Counted from the first letter of the stretch, positions 11,307 through 22,100 are shown. The stretch: 64,000 nt of DNA from Tetracentron sinense (GCA_015143295.1 JABCRI010001355.1:26129-90128), one strand, 5' to 3'. The notes: a model not told the origin generated them from the letters alone. Numbers and translations are program-made.

Positions 11307-12149
11307 ATGAAGAGTTCATCTTGGAACATAGGTTTAAGCTAAATAAACCTCAATTTTCTTCAAATGTCTAAGTATTTAACTTAATACTAATCATTTCATC
11401 TCTTTGGGTATATTGTGTATTACTCATATCATACATAACATAGTAGTGTAATGTTTTATTAAACCCAGTAGAGAGGCTTATTACGCTTACAACTGCTGCA
11501 TGATCATTCTCAGTGTTAAAAGCTTAAATGTTTTGGAGGTCCGCGAAATTGCTCCTATTGGGTGATTACCCTCAGAGAAAGATTCTGAATGCTCCCACTT
11601 ACACCAATTATCTCTTTTCAAGGAGTCACATATACGGTGTTAAGTAATCCCCATCCTTTTAGGAACACATTTGCATTACCCCACCAATCATATATAATGA
11701 TTAGGCTAGGATATAGTCTACAAGCAGCCCACCCAAGGAGAATTACTCTAAACCCTAACCTGCTTGCGCCCTATACCTGTCCCCAATCATAGTTGACTAT
11801 CCGGGTACTTTTACCCTAATAAACACTCACTCAGGGACATGTAATGAGTCAAACTTATGTCTGTAATAAGATAAATCCAACCCTACATCCCGACATAACA
11901 AATGGGGTTCAAATCCCAGGCAGATAGGTCTTTACAGGACCTATCCCTAACCTTGACCTGATAGGTCTCCGGTTCCCAACAACCCGGATAAAGTATGTCA
12001 GACCTCCGTCTGACTACCCTATCAGATCACATGTGTCCTGTCACACCCAATCAAAATCTGAAAAATAAAAAAAAATACAATCATCATCATCTTTGCATTT
12101 TCATTTGCATACATAGTACACTCACACATAGTCTATCCTTGCTCAGGTA
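11307..12149 (+). other. Untranslated leader of the Tat/Ogre element
   Basis: This stretch lies between the primer binding site and the first ORF. It is AT-rich, with only short chance ORFs (for example 11589-11792). A long leader is usual for Tat/Ogre elements. No other feature was recognised. Confidence 0.5.
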
Positions 12150-13850
12150 GATGGCAGATCCTTCAGGGATTGTTAATTAGGTCAATTGGTCAACCATCTC
12201 GGCCCGTTCATTTGATTTCACAGGCGGCATGTGACAACAACCTTCAGAAATCAATTGAAGCCCTCACTCAGAGACAGCGTCTCGCTTGGACTCAGTACTA
12301 CAAAATGGGACCGTCTTAAACCTATACATGGTTAAACCAGACTTGCGCCTCATCGATGGTGCTATCCAGTGTTGTAACCCATCATATATGGTGTTCTATT
12401 TTGGTAAGAATGAACTGTGTACAACACTGGAAGAGATTCAGTGCATTCTGGGATTAACCATGGACGGCGAAGCCATAGTATCACGCTATAAGACAACATA
12501 TCAGGTAGACCTCTCAAGGTTTTTGCATATCAAGCCTGCCTGCTTGCCGCATGGTCCTAACGGCTCTTATGACCAGATACTTGTAGCTTATCTTAAAGAT
12601 CAGTACCACCATAAATAGAACCCTGACACCTTGACAACTAAACTTTCCGGTCTCAACGCCTTTGCACTGATAGTCATGTCTTAGTTGGTATTCCAGAATT
12701 ACCGCACCCTCCCCGACTCAATACTGGTAGGGATCATCGAGGACATGCGCAGCTCCGTAATAGTTGTACCCGTCATCTTTACAGAGCTTCTCAGGGCTCT
12801 CAACCAGGCAGCAGATTGTAAAAATTACATCTTCCATGCCAGCGCACCACTCTTGCATCTATGGCTAGTACGACACCTACCTACAATCATCCTAGTACCT
12901 GCAGATCTCCATGATGCATACAGTCTACCTCGACAGATTTCTCAGAATCAGGGACAGATAGTGACCACGGACGTTAAAACGCTCTACTAGCTTCTCCAAA
13001 GCCTATCAAATGAGAAGATCATATGACAATGCGAATGGCTAGTCCTGAAAAAGCTACCTCATGTTGTCATAACTGGAAGACGATGCATGATCCTCGCCAA
13101 TCTAACCGGCTCCGCAATTTATGCACCACTTTGAGTCCTTCGCCAGTTCGGACTCCCTCAACGTATCCCAGTGATAGACCGGTAGGAAAATGATTGTGTC
13201 AACTTTGCAGTGCACTCCGAAAACCTCACCCCTCGCTTCCAGTCAGGTTGGCGAAGCTCCAGAAGAGAACAATTGCCAGACTTCGTGGTTACAATTGGAC
13301 CACCAACTAACTCAGCACACCAACTTTGGGTGGAAGATCCAAACATTCCATCCAGTATGCTAACACCAAGGAAACTGCCCATACCAGTCTCAGCTCCATC
13401 AAGAGGAACCATACCCATAGCTGAGACGGTAGTTCCCTGGAGAGACATATTCCTAGAGAGAGCTCTAGATTCAGCAGAAAGAGAGGGCTACGGAAGGCCC
13501 AACAAGCATTCAGATAACAAGAAGCGGAGCTGAACCATGAACTCCAAGCTATGTAGGGATAGCTTGAGCAGCTCAAGCATACAGTCTAAACTCTCCAGAA
13601 GAGACGCAGAGACGACGCTAAAGAGACAAACATCATCAAGAGCCAACTGCATTTCTACCAAGAGCAGCTTGACAGTGCAAAGGTTGAGATGACCAACCGG
13701 ATCTGACCATTCGGATTCCAAATGTTCAATGCTAATGAGGCAATTGACAACATAGAGGTTAAGGTCACATCTCTCCAACAACAAATCATGGACCTTAACA
13801 GTTTGCTCCGGCCACTTGACTTCGCCATCCCTAACGGACCTGCCTAGGAT
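12150..13850 (+). pseudogene. Decayed ORF1 of the Tat/Ogre element (DUF7745-like)
   Basis: From an ATG at 12150 the frame is soon broken by a stop, but 12286-12618 and 12685-12990 are in one frame and read like the DUF7745/plant-mobile-domain-type proteins that Ogre-like elements encode upstream of gag: a segment with FYFGKNELCTTLEEIQCILGL, then FHASAPLLHLWLVRHLP. Stops at about 12616 and 12679 interrupt it. The tail (13210-13850) is hydrophilic with a possible coiled-coil part in a shifted frame. Family members have no established biochemical function. The copy is inactive. Confidence 0.6.
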
Positions 13851-13952
13851 CGAGTCTTTTATTTTTTTGAGTCACACAATCTTGTATCTCACTAGCATAC
13901 ATCAATAAAAAATCCTTTCTAACATCTTCTTTCTTGCACATCATGTATATTT

Positions 13953-14291
13953 ATGTTTAGCCGTTACATTCTTTTTAGTTGCATGAGCCGACCCATGACT
14001 CGCTCTATGACTGTAATTCTCCTAGAAGCAGCAGCCAGAAACCCAGTTCTGATTGAAGTACCAGTCACGAAAAGAGCATCCAATACCGCCTATTTTGATA
14101 GTCAATCGGAATCAATAGCAGAACCCTCCGATCAGCATCAAAGAACCAATGAGATCCTACAGTCTCACAATCAGGACATCACGACCATACAAGCTAAGTT
14201 AGATAGTGTTCTGGAATCCCTGAAGATTCTTACAAAAACATCCTCATTCGAAAATTTTGAGTGTTTGACTCATAAATTAGACTATGTTTAA
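13953..14291 (+). pseudogene. Possible gag 5' fragment of the Tat/Ogre element
   Basis: A 112-codon open frame contains MSRPMTRSMT near its start and a heptad-like C-terminal part (HNQDITTIQAKLDSVLESL). It follows ORF1 in the place where Ogre gag begins. No protease, reverse transcriptase or integrase of this element follows, so the element is truncated here or displaced. The assignment rests mainly on position. Confidence 0.35.
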
Positions 14292-14962
14292 TAATTATTT
14301 TTCCATTGTAGGTTATGTTCTTTTTTTGGTAAGATAAGATATAATAGATTAAGCATTTCAAAATCATATACTATTTTAGCTTAATTAAATGGTACTATTC
14401 TATAGGTTATTGGTGAGATTTATACTTGTTTTGTTAAATAATTTTATATCATAATATCAATTTTAAATTATTATGAAATATTATTTAGTGATGAAATCCT
14501 AGGCCAGTCCATAATTATATTAAGATAAAATGTACATGTTCCATTTGACTATCCAAAAGGAATAATGAAATGGAACAATGTGGATATTGCCTCAGCCGGC
14601 CTCTATACGAGATACAATTACTCATTGCATGTACTTAACTCATTAAATGCCCTGCTTGATTATTATTATTATTAAATATGTATACATTAAATTAAATATC
14701 TATTATATGTATTTATGTATTTAAGTATGCTAAGCAAATTATTATATTAATAATTTATTATATGTTGTTAAGCATGTTAAGTATCAAAAAAAAGTTTTGA
14801 TCTTGTTTGATAATTTGAAATAAAATAATTTAGTATAATTATGAACTGAGTAAAGCTTGAATTAATAGTTTTGTTCAAAAAAATGATCTCAACAAGAATA
14901 GTGAAGCCCAACTGAGCTTGATCACTTTTGTAACTTAGCGAGTCGAGTTTGAACACCATACT
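14292..14962. other. AT-rich stretch without recognised genes
   Basis: Very AT-rich sequence. Its last bases (GAGTCGAGTTTGAACACC) continue across the large insertion at 38540 (ATTGACTCGGCTC...), which shows that the array 14963-38534 was inserted into it. Confidence 0.5.
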
Positions 14963-15080
14963 TGTAACGCCCCAAAATAACCCTAGGACTTAGGATACTT
15001 TGGCGACGTGACCTAACCTTAAATCAACCTGCAAAACACCCACAGATCATATACAATAGAGGATAACAGCGGAAGCATAA
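14963..15080 (-). mobile_element. LTR1 of the non-autonomous array, left part
   Basis: Starts TGTAACGCCCC like LTR2 (30317) and LTR3 (35821). After 118 bp it is interrupted by the Tekay insertion. The TSD CATAA occupies 15076-15080 and is repeated at 24941-24945, after which the LTR continues. Confidence 0.9.
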
Positions 15081-15290
15081 TGTAGAGCCCCGAACTTTTG
15101 ACATTTATGCATGACACTTTCGTTTCCATTTTACCTTTAAAGAGAAATAATTAATAAATAAGGAAGAAATTGGAAATTCCGAAACGCCAGAAATGTTCGT
15201 TTTTGAAGTACGAACCCAACGCAAGTTGAATCGTCAAAATCGGACGAACGAGTCAAAAGATATGGCCAAAACAGTCTGGACCTGCAGGCA

Positions 15291-15475
15291 ACCGATCGCT
15301 CGGTCCATGGAGCGATCGATCGGTCCAAAACCGATCGCTCGGAGGCTATCGACTGGTCAAGATTTTTGTATGGGGAAATTTTCCAGAGAGTGAAACTTTA
15401 ACCGATCGCTCGGTTATGAAACCGATCGATCGGTAGGCAACCGATCGATCGGTCATTAACACCGATCGCTCGGTA
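15291..15475. repeat. CGATCG palindrome cluster, 5' LTR
   Basis: CCGATCG(A/C)TCGG occurs about seven times, in the perfect form ACCGATCGATCGGT or the near-palindrome ACCGATCGCTCGGT. It is repeated at 22809-22993 in the 3' LTR. Confidence 0.85.
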
Positions 15476-16503
15476 CTCGCGTTTTTGCAGAAAATTTAGT
15501 AAGGGTGTTTTAGTCTTTTGGGCAGTTTACTCTTACCTTAAGAGTCTTGCCCGAGCCTTTAGGGCTTATTTACAATACTTAGAAGATTGAGAGCTAAGGA
15601 GAGGAGAAGAAGGCGATCCCTAACCTAGGGTTTGATTTTTGGAGGAGAAATCAAAGGGTTGTGAACCCACAATCATCCTCAAGCTCATTTTCTTCAAGAT
15701 CAAGGTTCAAACTCGTGTGGAGCATTTTTCCCAAGCTAGGGCAGCATCTACACGCACGTTTTTGGAGGAGTTTTCTTCCTCATTGATCAAGGTCGGTACT
15801 TCTTACTACCCTCCTAGTTATAGCTTCCTTTTTCCTTTGTTTCTTTTTGTTTTCCTTCATTTATATATTTTATGTGATTGGTGGTATGAATGGTGAATGG
15901 AGATGGATGTTGGCGAATGGATGCCGTGTGGATGATGTGATGAACGAATGGGAAAGGGCATTGTACCAATAATGAACATACAAGTGTGATGTGAGCATAA
16001 CCCACCTAGAAAAGCATGATCTAGGTTTAAGTGAATAATGAACATACCCCATGTTTGATGAAATGCCAAGGTGAACAAAATAAATGATAAATTAAGGGAA
16101 CCCATGCTTAATTGCTCTTGAAATTGTTAGGGTTCATGATAGTGTGTTTCTTACATTTCTTAAAATGCGTAGATTATTACTCGCTTAAATTGTTATATGA
16201 TATGCTTTGTGAATTACCCCAAATTGCTATATTTAATTCCAAATGCAAGTATGCACACGATCTCACGAGCACGCATGAAATGACGTGATTTACCGATGTT
16301 TTAAGTATGGGGCGTAGAGGTGGGGCATATCCTAAGATATGTTTCACTTCGCTTTTGACAAGGGCAAGACAATCATGCATTTCATAGGGAAAGGTCTCCC
16401 ATCCCCTCGCATGACATGCATAGCATCGCATGACACGCATAGCATAGCATGGCATGACATGCATAGCATAGCATGGCATGACACGCATAACTCTGCATGG
16501 CAT

Positions 16504-16715
16504 CACATTCCGCATGGATGCTAGTTGCGACGGGCTATGAACGGTAACTAGGCATTCACATTCCGCATGGATGCTAGTTGCGACGGGCTATGAACGGCAA
16601 CTAGGCATTCACATTCCGCATGGATGCTAGTTGCGACGGGCTATGAACGGCAACTAGGCATACCCATCTGCATATAGGGTACTAGTTGTGACGGACTATG
16701 AACGGCAACTAGGCA
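16504..16715. repeat. 53-bp minisatellite with internal hairpin, 5' LTR
   Basis: Three nearly identical 53-bp units start at 16504, 16557 and 16610, followed by a diverged fourth. Each contains CTAGTTGC...GCAACTAG, an 8-bp perfect stem around a 15-base loop, except where one unit reads GGTAACTAG. Confidence 0.85.
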
Positions 16716-16980
16716 TGTGAACATGTTTAAATTATGAAAATGCAAGCATGACAAGCATGACACGGTTAACAAGTTCCTAATCACGAAAAAGGGTATTTCA
16801 AGTCAAGTTAAGTGCACGATGTTTTCAAGGGTTTTATCAGTCTTTCTGAATGCAAGCATGAATATAAATTGCTTTACTTCCTTGTATGATATAAATTGTT
16901 CCTGTTCTATATATGCAACTTGCTTCCTACTATCTGTATGCTATCTGTATGCTATGACTGTTGGTTAGTGCTTAGTACCC

Positions 16981-17001
16981 GCTGAGTATTCCATGCTCAG
17001 C
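16981..17001 (+). promoter_or_regulatory. Conserved LTR hairpin GCTGAG-N9-CTCAGC
   Basis: A 6-bp perfect stem with a 9-base loop (TATTCCATG) ends 10 bases before the small-ORF ATG. The same hairpin is in all eight Tekay-related LTRs of the window (the solo LTR has one loop change). It would lie in the transcript leader if transcription starts near the TATA-like site at 16907. Confidence 0.6.
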
Positions 17002-17011
17002 CGTACTTCTT

Positions 17012-17131
17012 ATGTCGGCAGGTGATGGCGGAGCAGCTGCTCCATTTGATATCTGTGCTCCGAGCCCTTGGGTGGAGGAGGAGTACGTCGAGGAGCCTTT
17101 GGAGGAACCTCCCGTAGAGGGTTACCATTAG
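17012..17131 (+). CDS. Conserved LTR small ORF, 39 codons (reference copy)
   Basis: ATG 17012, TAG ending 17131. The peptide starts MSAGDGGAAAPFDIC and continues with PWVEEEYVEEP and EEPPVEGYH: acidic, rich in Glu and Pro, about 4 kDa, with no signal peptide or membrane segment. The reading frame, length and stop are kept in three families, and the N-terminal half and core in a fourth. Codons 20-38 change almost only synonymously between families. No known family was recognised. It would be the first sizeable ORF of the genomic RNA, 5' of gag. An overlapping out-of-frame 10-codon ORF starts at the hairpin ATG (16993). The alternative is a conserved RNA or splice element (CAG|GT at 17018-17022) without translation. 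Confidence 0.55.
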   Translation: MSAGDGGAAAPFDICAPSPWVEEEYVEEPLEEPPVEGYH

Positions 17132-17425
17132 GTGGTTGTAGATTCTGAGTGAATAGCTGTGGGTGAGATGAGAGATATACATTCATGTATTTTGGCGGGT
17201 CTGTCCGCACCTTCTTTTGGTTACTTTTTGTATAAACTTGGATTTGCTTATGTATATTCATAGAGGTTTGGTTAGACTTTCGCTGTGTTTTATAGTTATG
17301 TTCCGCTATATTGTCCTCTATGGTATATGCTCTGTGGGTTTTGCAGGTTAGTTGTCAACTAAGTCATGATTAGTCGTCCAAAGTTCGCTCTAACTACTAG
17401 GGTGGGTTTTGGGTCGCGACAGAAG

Positions 17426-17437
17426 TGGTATCAGAGC
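17426..17437 (+). other. Primer binding site (tRNA-iMet)
   Basis: TGGTATCAGAGC begins four bases after the 5' LTR end; it is complementary to the 3' end of initiator methionine tRNA and primes minus-strand DNA synthesis. Confidence 0.95.
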
Positions 17438-17770
17438 TTAGGCTTTAGGTCTCTAGGGTCACTTAGAATCTTATACCACGGCTTGACAAGAGCACAAGTT
17501 AGGAAGGAAGTGAGTCGGGAACGAGTCTGGTTCCAAGTGTAAGACTAAACTTTAGTCTTAGTCTAAAATGGTTGCTTTAACCAAGTACGGGTCCTAGGTA
17601 CGCTAGAACACTAAAGTATAAGTATATTGTGATGAATACTCTGATGACTTGATGTGATGTATATTAGTATTATACAACTAATACAAATTGAATTATTGTG
17701 AAATAGTATTGAAATAAACTGTGGTTTCAAGTGAGACTCATGTGGTGCTATTATTCTCAGGACTTTAGTC

Positions 17771-19030
17771 ATGAGGTGGGGCACACGGGGTCGTGGACCA
17801 CATACCAGAGCTTCCTCTTCTTCACGGGATGAGGATGAGCAGCCGGACCTCTCTCAGGTCTTAGGCTCTATTGCTGAGACACTCGCCATCCTGGCGGCTC
17901 GGCAAACTATACCGGCATCAGCGGCACCTACTCCACCGCCTGGAGCTCCAGTACATCGTACAGCTGGAGTTGAGGCATTCCGGAGATTGAGGCCTCCATC
18001 CTTCCATGCGAGTGTGGACCCTCTTGCTGCGGAGGCTTGGATCCTCCAGGTTGAGAAAATATTTGCGGTGCTCTCTCCTACAGAGGAAGAGAAAGTAGCA
18101 TGGGCAGTTTTCATGCTAGAAGGTGAAGCCCACCATTGGTGGTTGTCCGCATTGAGGACACGGGACTTGACCATGCAAGGTCAACCTTGGACTTGGGAGG
18201 AGTTCAAAGATACTTTTTACAAGAAGTATTTTCCGATCGGTGCACGGGAAAAGAAAGAGAGAGAATTCATCAACCTTGAGCAAGGTTCGATGTCTGTGGC
18301 CGCTTATGAGGCCAAGTTCTCGGAGCTATCACGCTTCGCGACACATATGATTGCCACCGAGGCAATGAAGGCGAGGAGGTTTGAGCAAGGGCTCAAGGAT
18401 GTCATCATGGAGAAAGTGTCGGTTTTCAGGCACGCCACTTACGCCGAAGTAGTGGATAAGGCCTTATTGGTTGAGGCCAATTCTGAAGCAGTGTCTAAGA
18501 AGAGAGAGTTGGCGAGAGGCCAAGCCAGTAGTTCAGCACCTCCAGAGAGGCGGGCTCGTGCCGGCCCTTATCAGTATACATGGCCAGCACCACCGATGAG
18601 GCCGACTTATGCGGCCCCAGCACCACGGCAGTACGTGCCACAGGCACCTCGACCTCAGGCTCTCCTGGCCCCATGGCCAGTTGCACCTCAGGTGGCGAGA
18701 TATGCTCCACCTCAGGCCCCTCCTACCCGCACACACGAGGCCTGCCCTTCATGCGGCCGAAGGCACCCAGCCGGGGATTGCCTAAGAGCATCAGGTGGAT
18801 GTTTTCACTGTGGTCGCCAGGGCCACGTGATCAGGGATTGCCCTACCCGGCATTTACCAGGCCAGTCTCAGGGGATTAGGCCACCAGCACGCCCAGCAGG
18901 ATCATATCAGGCGTCATCTCAGACTACCCGGTCTACACCTCAGTCTCGCCTGGCGAACCAGGGGCGAGTTTTTGCCTTGACAGAGGGTGATGCACTTGCA
19001 TCTGACGATGTGGTGCAAGGTACGCGTTAG
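17771..19030 (+). CDS. gag: Gag of the Tekay element
   Basis: 419 codons from an ATG at 17771 to a TAG at 19030. The N-terminal 70 residues are low-complexity. The retrotransposon-gag core runs roughly from residue 85 (AEAWILQVEKIF) to 215 and is followed by a Pro/Ala/Arg-rich linker. A first Cys/His motif CPSCGRRHPAGDC is at 325-337 and a CCHC zinc knuckle CFHCGRQGHVIRDC at 344-357, for RNA binding. Gag forms the virus-like particle. The last in-frame codons after 19019 appear to be intronic, so this stop would be used only on unspliced RNA. Confidence 0.95.
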   Translation: MRWGTRGRGPHTRASSSSRDEDEQPDLSQVLGSIAETLAILAARQTIPASAAPTPPPGAPVHRTAGVEAFRRLRPPSFHASVDPLAAEAWILQVEKIFAVLSPTEEEKVAWAVFMLEGEAHHWWLSALRTRDLTMQGQPWTWEEFKDTFYKKYFPIGAREKKEREFINLEQGSMSVAAYEAKFSELSRFATHMIATEAMKARRFEQGLKDVIMEKVSVFRHATYAEVVDKALLVEANSEAVSKKRELARGQASSSAPPERRARAGPYQYTWPAPPMRPTYAAPAPRQYVPQAPRPQALLAPWPVAPQVARYAPPQAPPTRTHEACPSCGRRHPAGDCLRASGGCFHCGRQGHVIRDCPTRHLPGQSQGIRPPARPAGSYQASSQTTRSTPQSRLANQGRVFALTEGDALASDDVVQGTR

Positions 19031-19169
19031 GAGTTATTTTCCTTATTCGTGATTGTTATGTTATGTTTTATTCCTTGTGTACATAGTTGGTATGCTATAT
19101 ATATATATATATATACCTACGTGTATACACTGTTGAGGCTTGAATTGACGTAACTAGCTAAAATTTCAG
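19020..19169 (+). other. Putative gag-pol intron (150 bp)
   Basis: The donor is CAAG|GTACGC at 19019/19020 and the acceptor ATTTCAG|GAACC at 19169/19170. The segment is AT-rich, includes a (TA)n run at 19095-19116 and has branch-like CTAA/CTAG words near the acceptor. Removing it joins the gag and pol frames without a stop (the split codon is completed in phase 1). The second Tekay element has the same arrangement at 55958-56091. No RNA evidence is available here. Confidence 0.7.
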
Positions 19170-22100
19170 GAACCCTACTAGTCAATGAGTATTTGGCTCG
19201 AGTGTTGATTGATACCGGGTCTACTCATTCGTTTGTCTCGCCGAGTTTTTCAGAAGGCTTTTCTGGGGAGCCAAGTCAGCTAGAACCGGAGTTAGCCATT
19301 TCGACTCCTCTTGGCAAAACAGCATTGGCAGATAAAGTGTATAGAAATGGTGTGGTCCAAGTTGGAAGCCACGAGTTGGCTGTTGATCTCATCGTCCTTG
19401 GATTCCAAGACTTTGATGTTATATTGGGAATGGATTGGTTAGCAGCACATCATGGGCATGTAGCTTGCTTTGAGAAAATGGTACTCTTCAAGCCAGTAGA
19501 AGGAAAACCATTTCACTTTCGCGGGTTGAAAAGCAGATCTATTGCTCGTTTTACGGCGTTGGGCGTAGCTAACCCCGAGGCAAAGGACTCATCAACTATT
19601 CCGGTTGTGAGTGAGTTCCTGGATGTATTTCCAGAGGAGTTGCCAGGATTGCCTCCAGACAGGGAGATTGAGTTTATGATCGAGCTTGCACCAGGCACAG
19701 CTCCTGTTTGCAGGGCTCCGTATAGAATGGCCCCTATTGAACTCAAAGAGTTAAAGGCTCAGTTGGAAGAATTACAAAGCCTTGGCTTCATTCGACCAAG
19801 TGTCTCACCGTGGGGTGCCCCAGTGTTGTTTGTTAAGAAGAAAGATGGCTCGATGCGGATGTGTGTCGATTACCGGCAATTGAACAAAGTCACTATAAAG
19901 AATAGGTATCCATTGCCTAGGATTGACGACTTGTTCGATCAGTTGAAGGGAGCGAGATTTTTCTCGAAGATAGATCTTCGATCGGGTTATCACCAGTTGA
20001 AGATTAAGGTGGAAGATGTTCCCAAAACTGCTTTCAGGACTCGATATGGGCACTATGAGTTCTTGGTGATGCCTTTTGGTCTCACGAACGCGCCGGCAGC
20101 CTTTATGGATTTGATGAACCGGGTGTTCCGACCATACCTAGATCGTTGCGTGATTGTATTTGTTGATGACATTTTGGTCTATTCCCAAACACGGGAAGAT
20201 CACATACGCGACCTTCGCCTTGCATTGGAAATGTTAAGAGAGCACAAGCTATACGCCAAAATTAGCAAGTGTGAGTTTTGGTTGGAAGAGGTGGCATTCC
20301 TAGGCCACGTTGTTTCCGCGGAAGGCATCTCCGTTGATCCGAAGAAGATAGAAGCTGTTATGAGTTGGGCGAGGCCCAAGAGTGTTACTGAGATACGCAG
20401 CTTTCTTGGGCTGGCAGGCTACTACAGGAGATTCGTAGAGGGTTTCTCTAGCCTTGCAGCACCGCTTACTCACCTGACAAGGAAGAATGCGAAGTTTGTT
20501 TGGAGCGACAAGTGTGAGATCAGTTTCATGGAACTGAAGAAGAGGCTTACTACAGCTCCTGTCCTTACAGTGCCATCCGGACCTCTTGGGTATGAGGTGT
20601 ACAGTGATGCCTCACACGTTGGACTTGGATGTGTGCTTATGCAACACAAGAAGGTCATTGCCTATGCATCGAGGCAATTGAAGGAGCATGAGAAGAATTA
20701 CCCCACGCACGACTTAGAGCTTGCCGCAGTCGTGTTTGCACTCAAGATCTGGCGACATTACTTATACGGGGTGGAATTCTATGTGTATACGGACCACAAG
20801 AGCCTCAAGTACCTCTTTTCCCAAAAGGAATTGAATCTAAGGCAACGGCGTTGGATGGAATTCCTGAAGGACTATGATTGTACCATTCAATACCACCCGG
20901 GTAAAGCAAATGTAGTGGCTGATGCTTTGAGTAGAAGACCTCAGGGGTTGTTAGCACACATGTTGGTTCAAGAATGGAAGCTACTAGAAGATTTGGCAAA
21001 TCTGGACATCAGTGTGAATAACTCTGTCCGTGGTCCTACCTTGGCAAATGTTACAGTTCGGCCGTACATTATAGATTTGATCCAAGAATATCAAGCCATG
21101 GATGCGGAATTGTTGGCTTTCCGGGACAAGGAAGTTGCCAAGGGCAGTGAAGACTTTTCTCTCACTAGTCTGGGTGCTATCACATTCAAGGGAAGGCTGT
21201 GCGTCCCAGCCAATGCAGATCTTCGAAGAGAGATTTTGGACGAAGCACACCGTTCGAAGTACACAGTACATCCAGGGGGTACGAAGATGTACCGGAACCT
21301 CAAGAGTCACTTTTGGTGGCGGAATATGAAGAGGGAGGTTGCGGAATATGTAGCACGGTGCTTGGTGTGTCAACAGGTGAAAGCAGAACACATGCGGCCC
21401 GCAGGTCTATTACAGTCCCTTCCGATTCCCGAGTGGAAATGGGAGAACATATCCATGGATTTCATAGTTGGCTTGCCAAAGACGGCAAGGGGTTCAGATG
21501 CGATATGGGTAGTAGTGGATCGTTTGACGAAGTCCGCTCACTTCTTGCCTTACCGAACTACTTTTAACTCTAGTCAGTTAGCTGCTTTGTATATCAAGGA
21601 AGTGGTGAGGTTGCACGGAGTGCCTGTCAGTATTGTGTCGGACCGGGATCCAAGATTCACATCACGATTCTGGAAAAGCTTTCAGGAAGCTATGGGTTCC
21701 CGACTTGATTTCAGCACTGCTTTTCATCCACAAACGGATGGACAAACCGAGAGGGTGAACCAAGTAATAGAAGATATGCTTCGGGCTTGTATGCTGGATT
21801 TCAAAGGCAGTTGGGAAGAGCACTTGCCTTTGGTGGAGTTCGCCTACAACAATAGCTATCAGGCGAGTATCCAAATGGCTCCGTTCGAGGCTTTGTATGG
21901 GCGAAGCTGCAGGTCTCCTCTCTACTGGGATGAGGTAGGAGAAAGAAAAGTACTTGGTCCGGAATTGATTGAGCAAACTGCTAGTATAGTCAAGATCATC
22001 CGGGATCGGTTGAAAGCCGCTCAAGATCGCCAAAAGAGCTATGCAGACGTGCGCCGCAGGGACTTGGAATTTCAAGTAGGGGATCGAGTCTTTGTGAAAG

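Larger units (their letters stand above)
15081..17421 (+). mobile_element. 5' LTR of the Tekay element at 15081
   Basis: Starts TGTAGAGCCCC, ends GGGTCGCGACA. It holds a CGATCG palindrome cluster (15291-15475), a minisatellite (16504-16715), a TATATA-containing stretch near 16907-16915 that could be the TATA box, the GCTGAG...CTCAGC hairpin (16981-17001) and the small ORF (17012-17131). Confidence 0.95.

Noticed and set aside
12286..12990. A cellular plant-mobile-domain gene
   Set aside because: It sits directly after the Tat primer site and leader, and Ogre-like elements carry such an ORF1; stops are present.
15193..15393. 66-codon frame over the CGATCG cluster (also 22711-22911, 52828-53034, 59649-59855)
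   Set aside because: Its apparent conservation follows from LTR identity and palindromes; frames on the opposite strand are equally open and the frame is not shared with the non-autonomous or solo LTRs.
16504..16715. CRISPR-like array of regular repeats
   Set aside because: Plant nuclear LTR minisatellite with direct tandem units and no unique spacers or cas genes.
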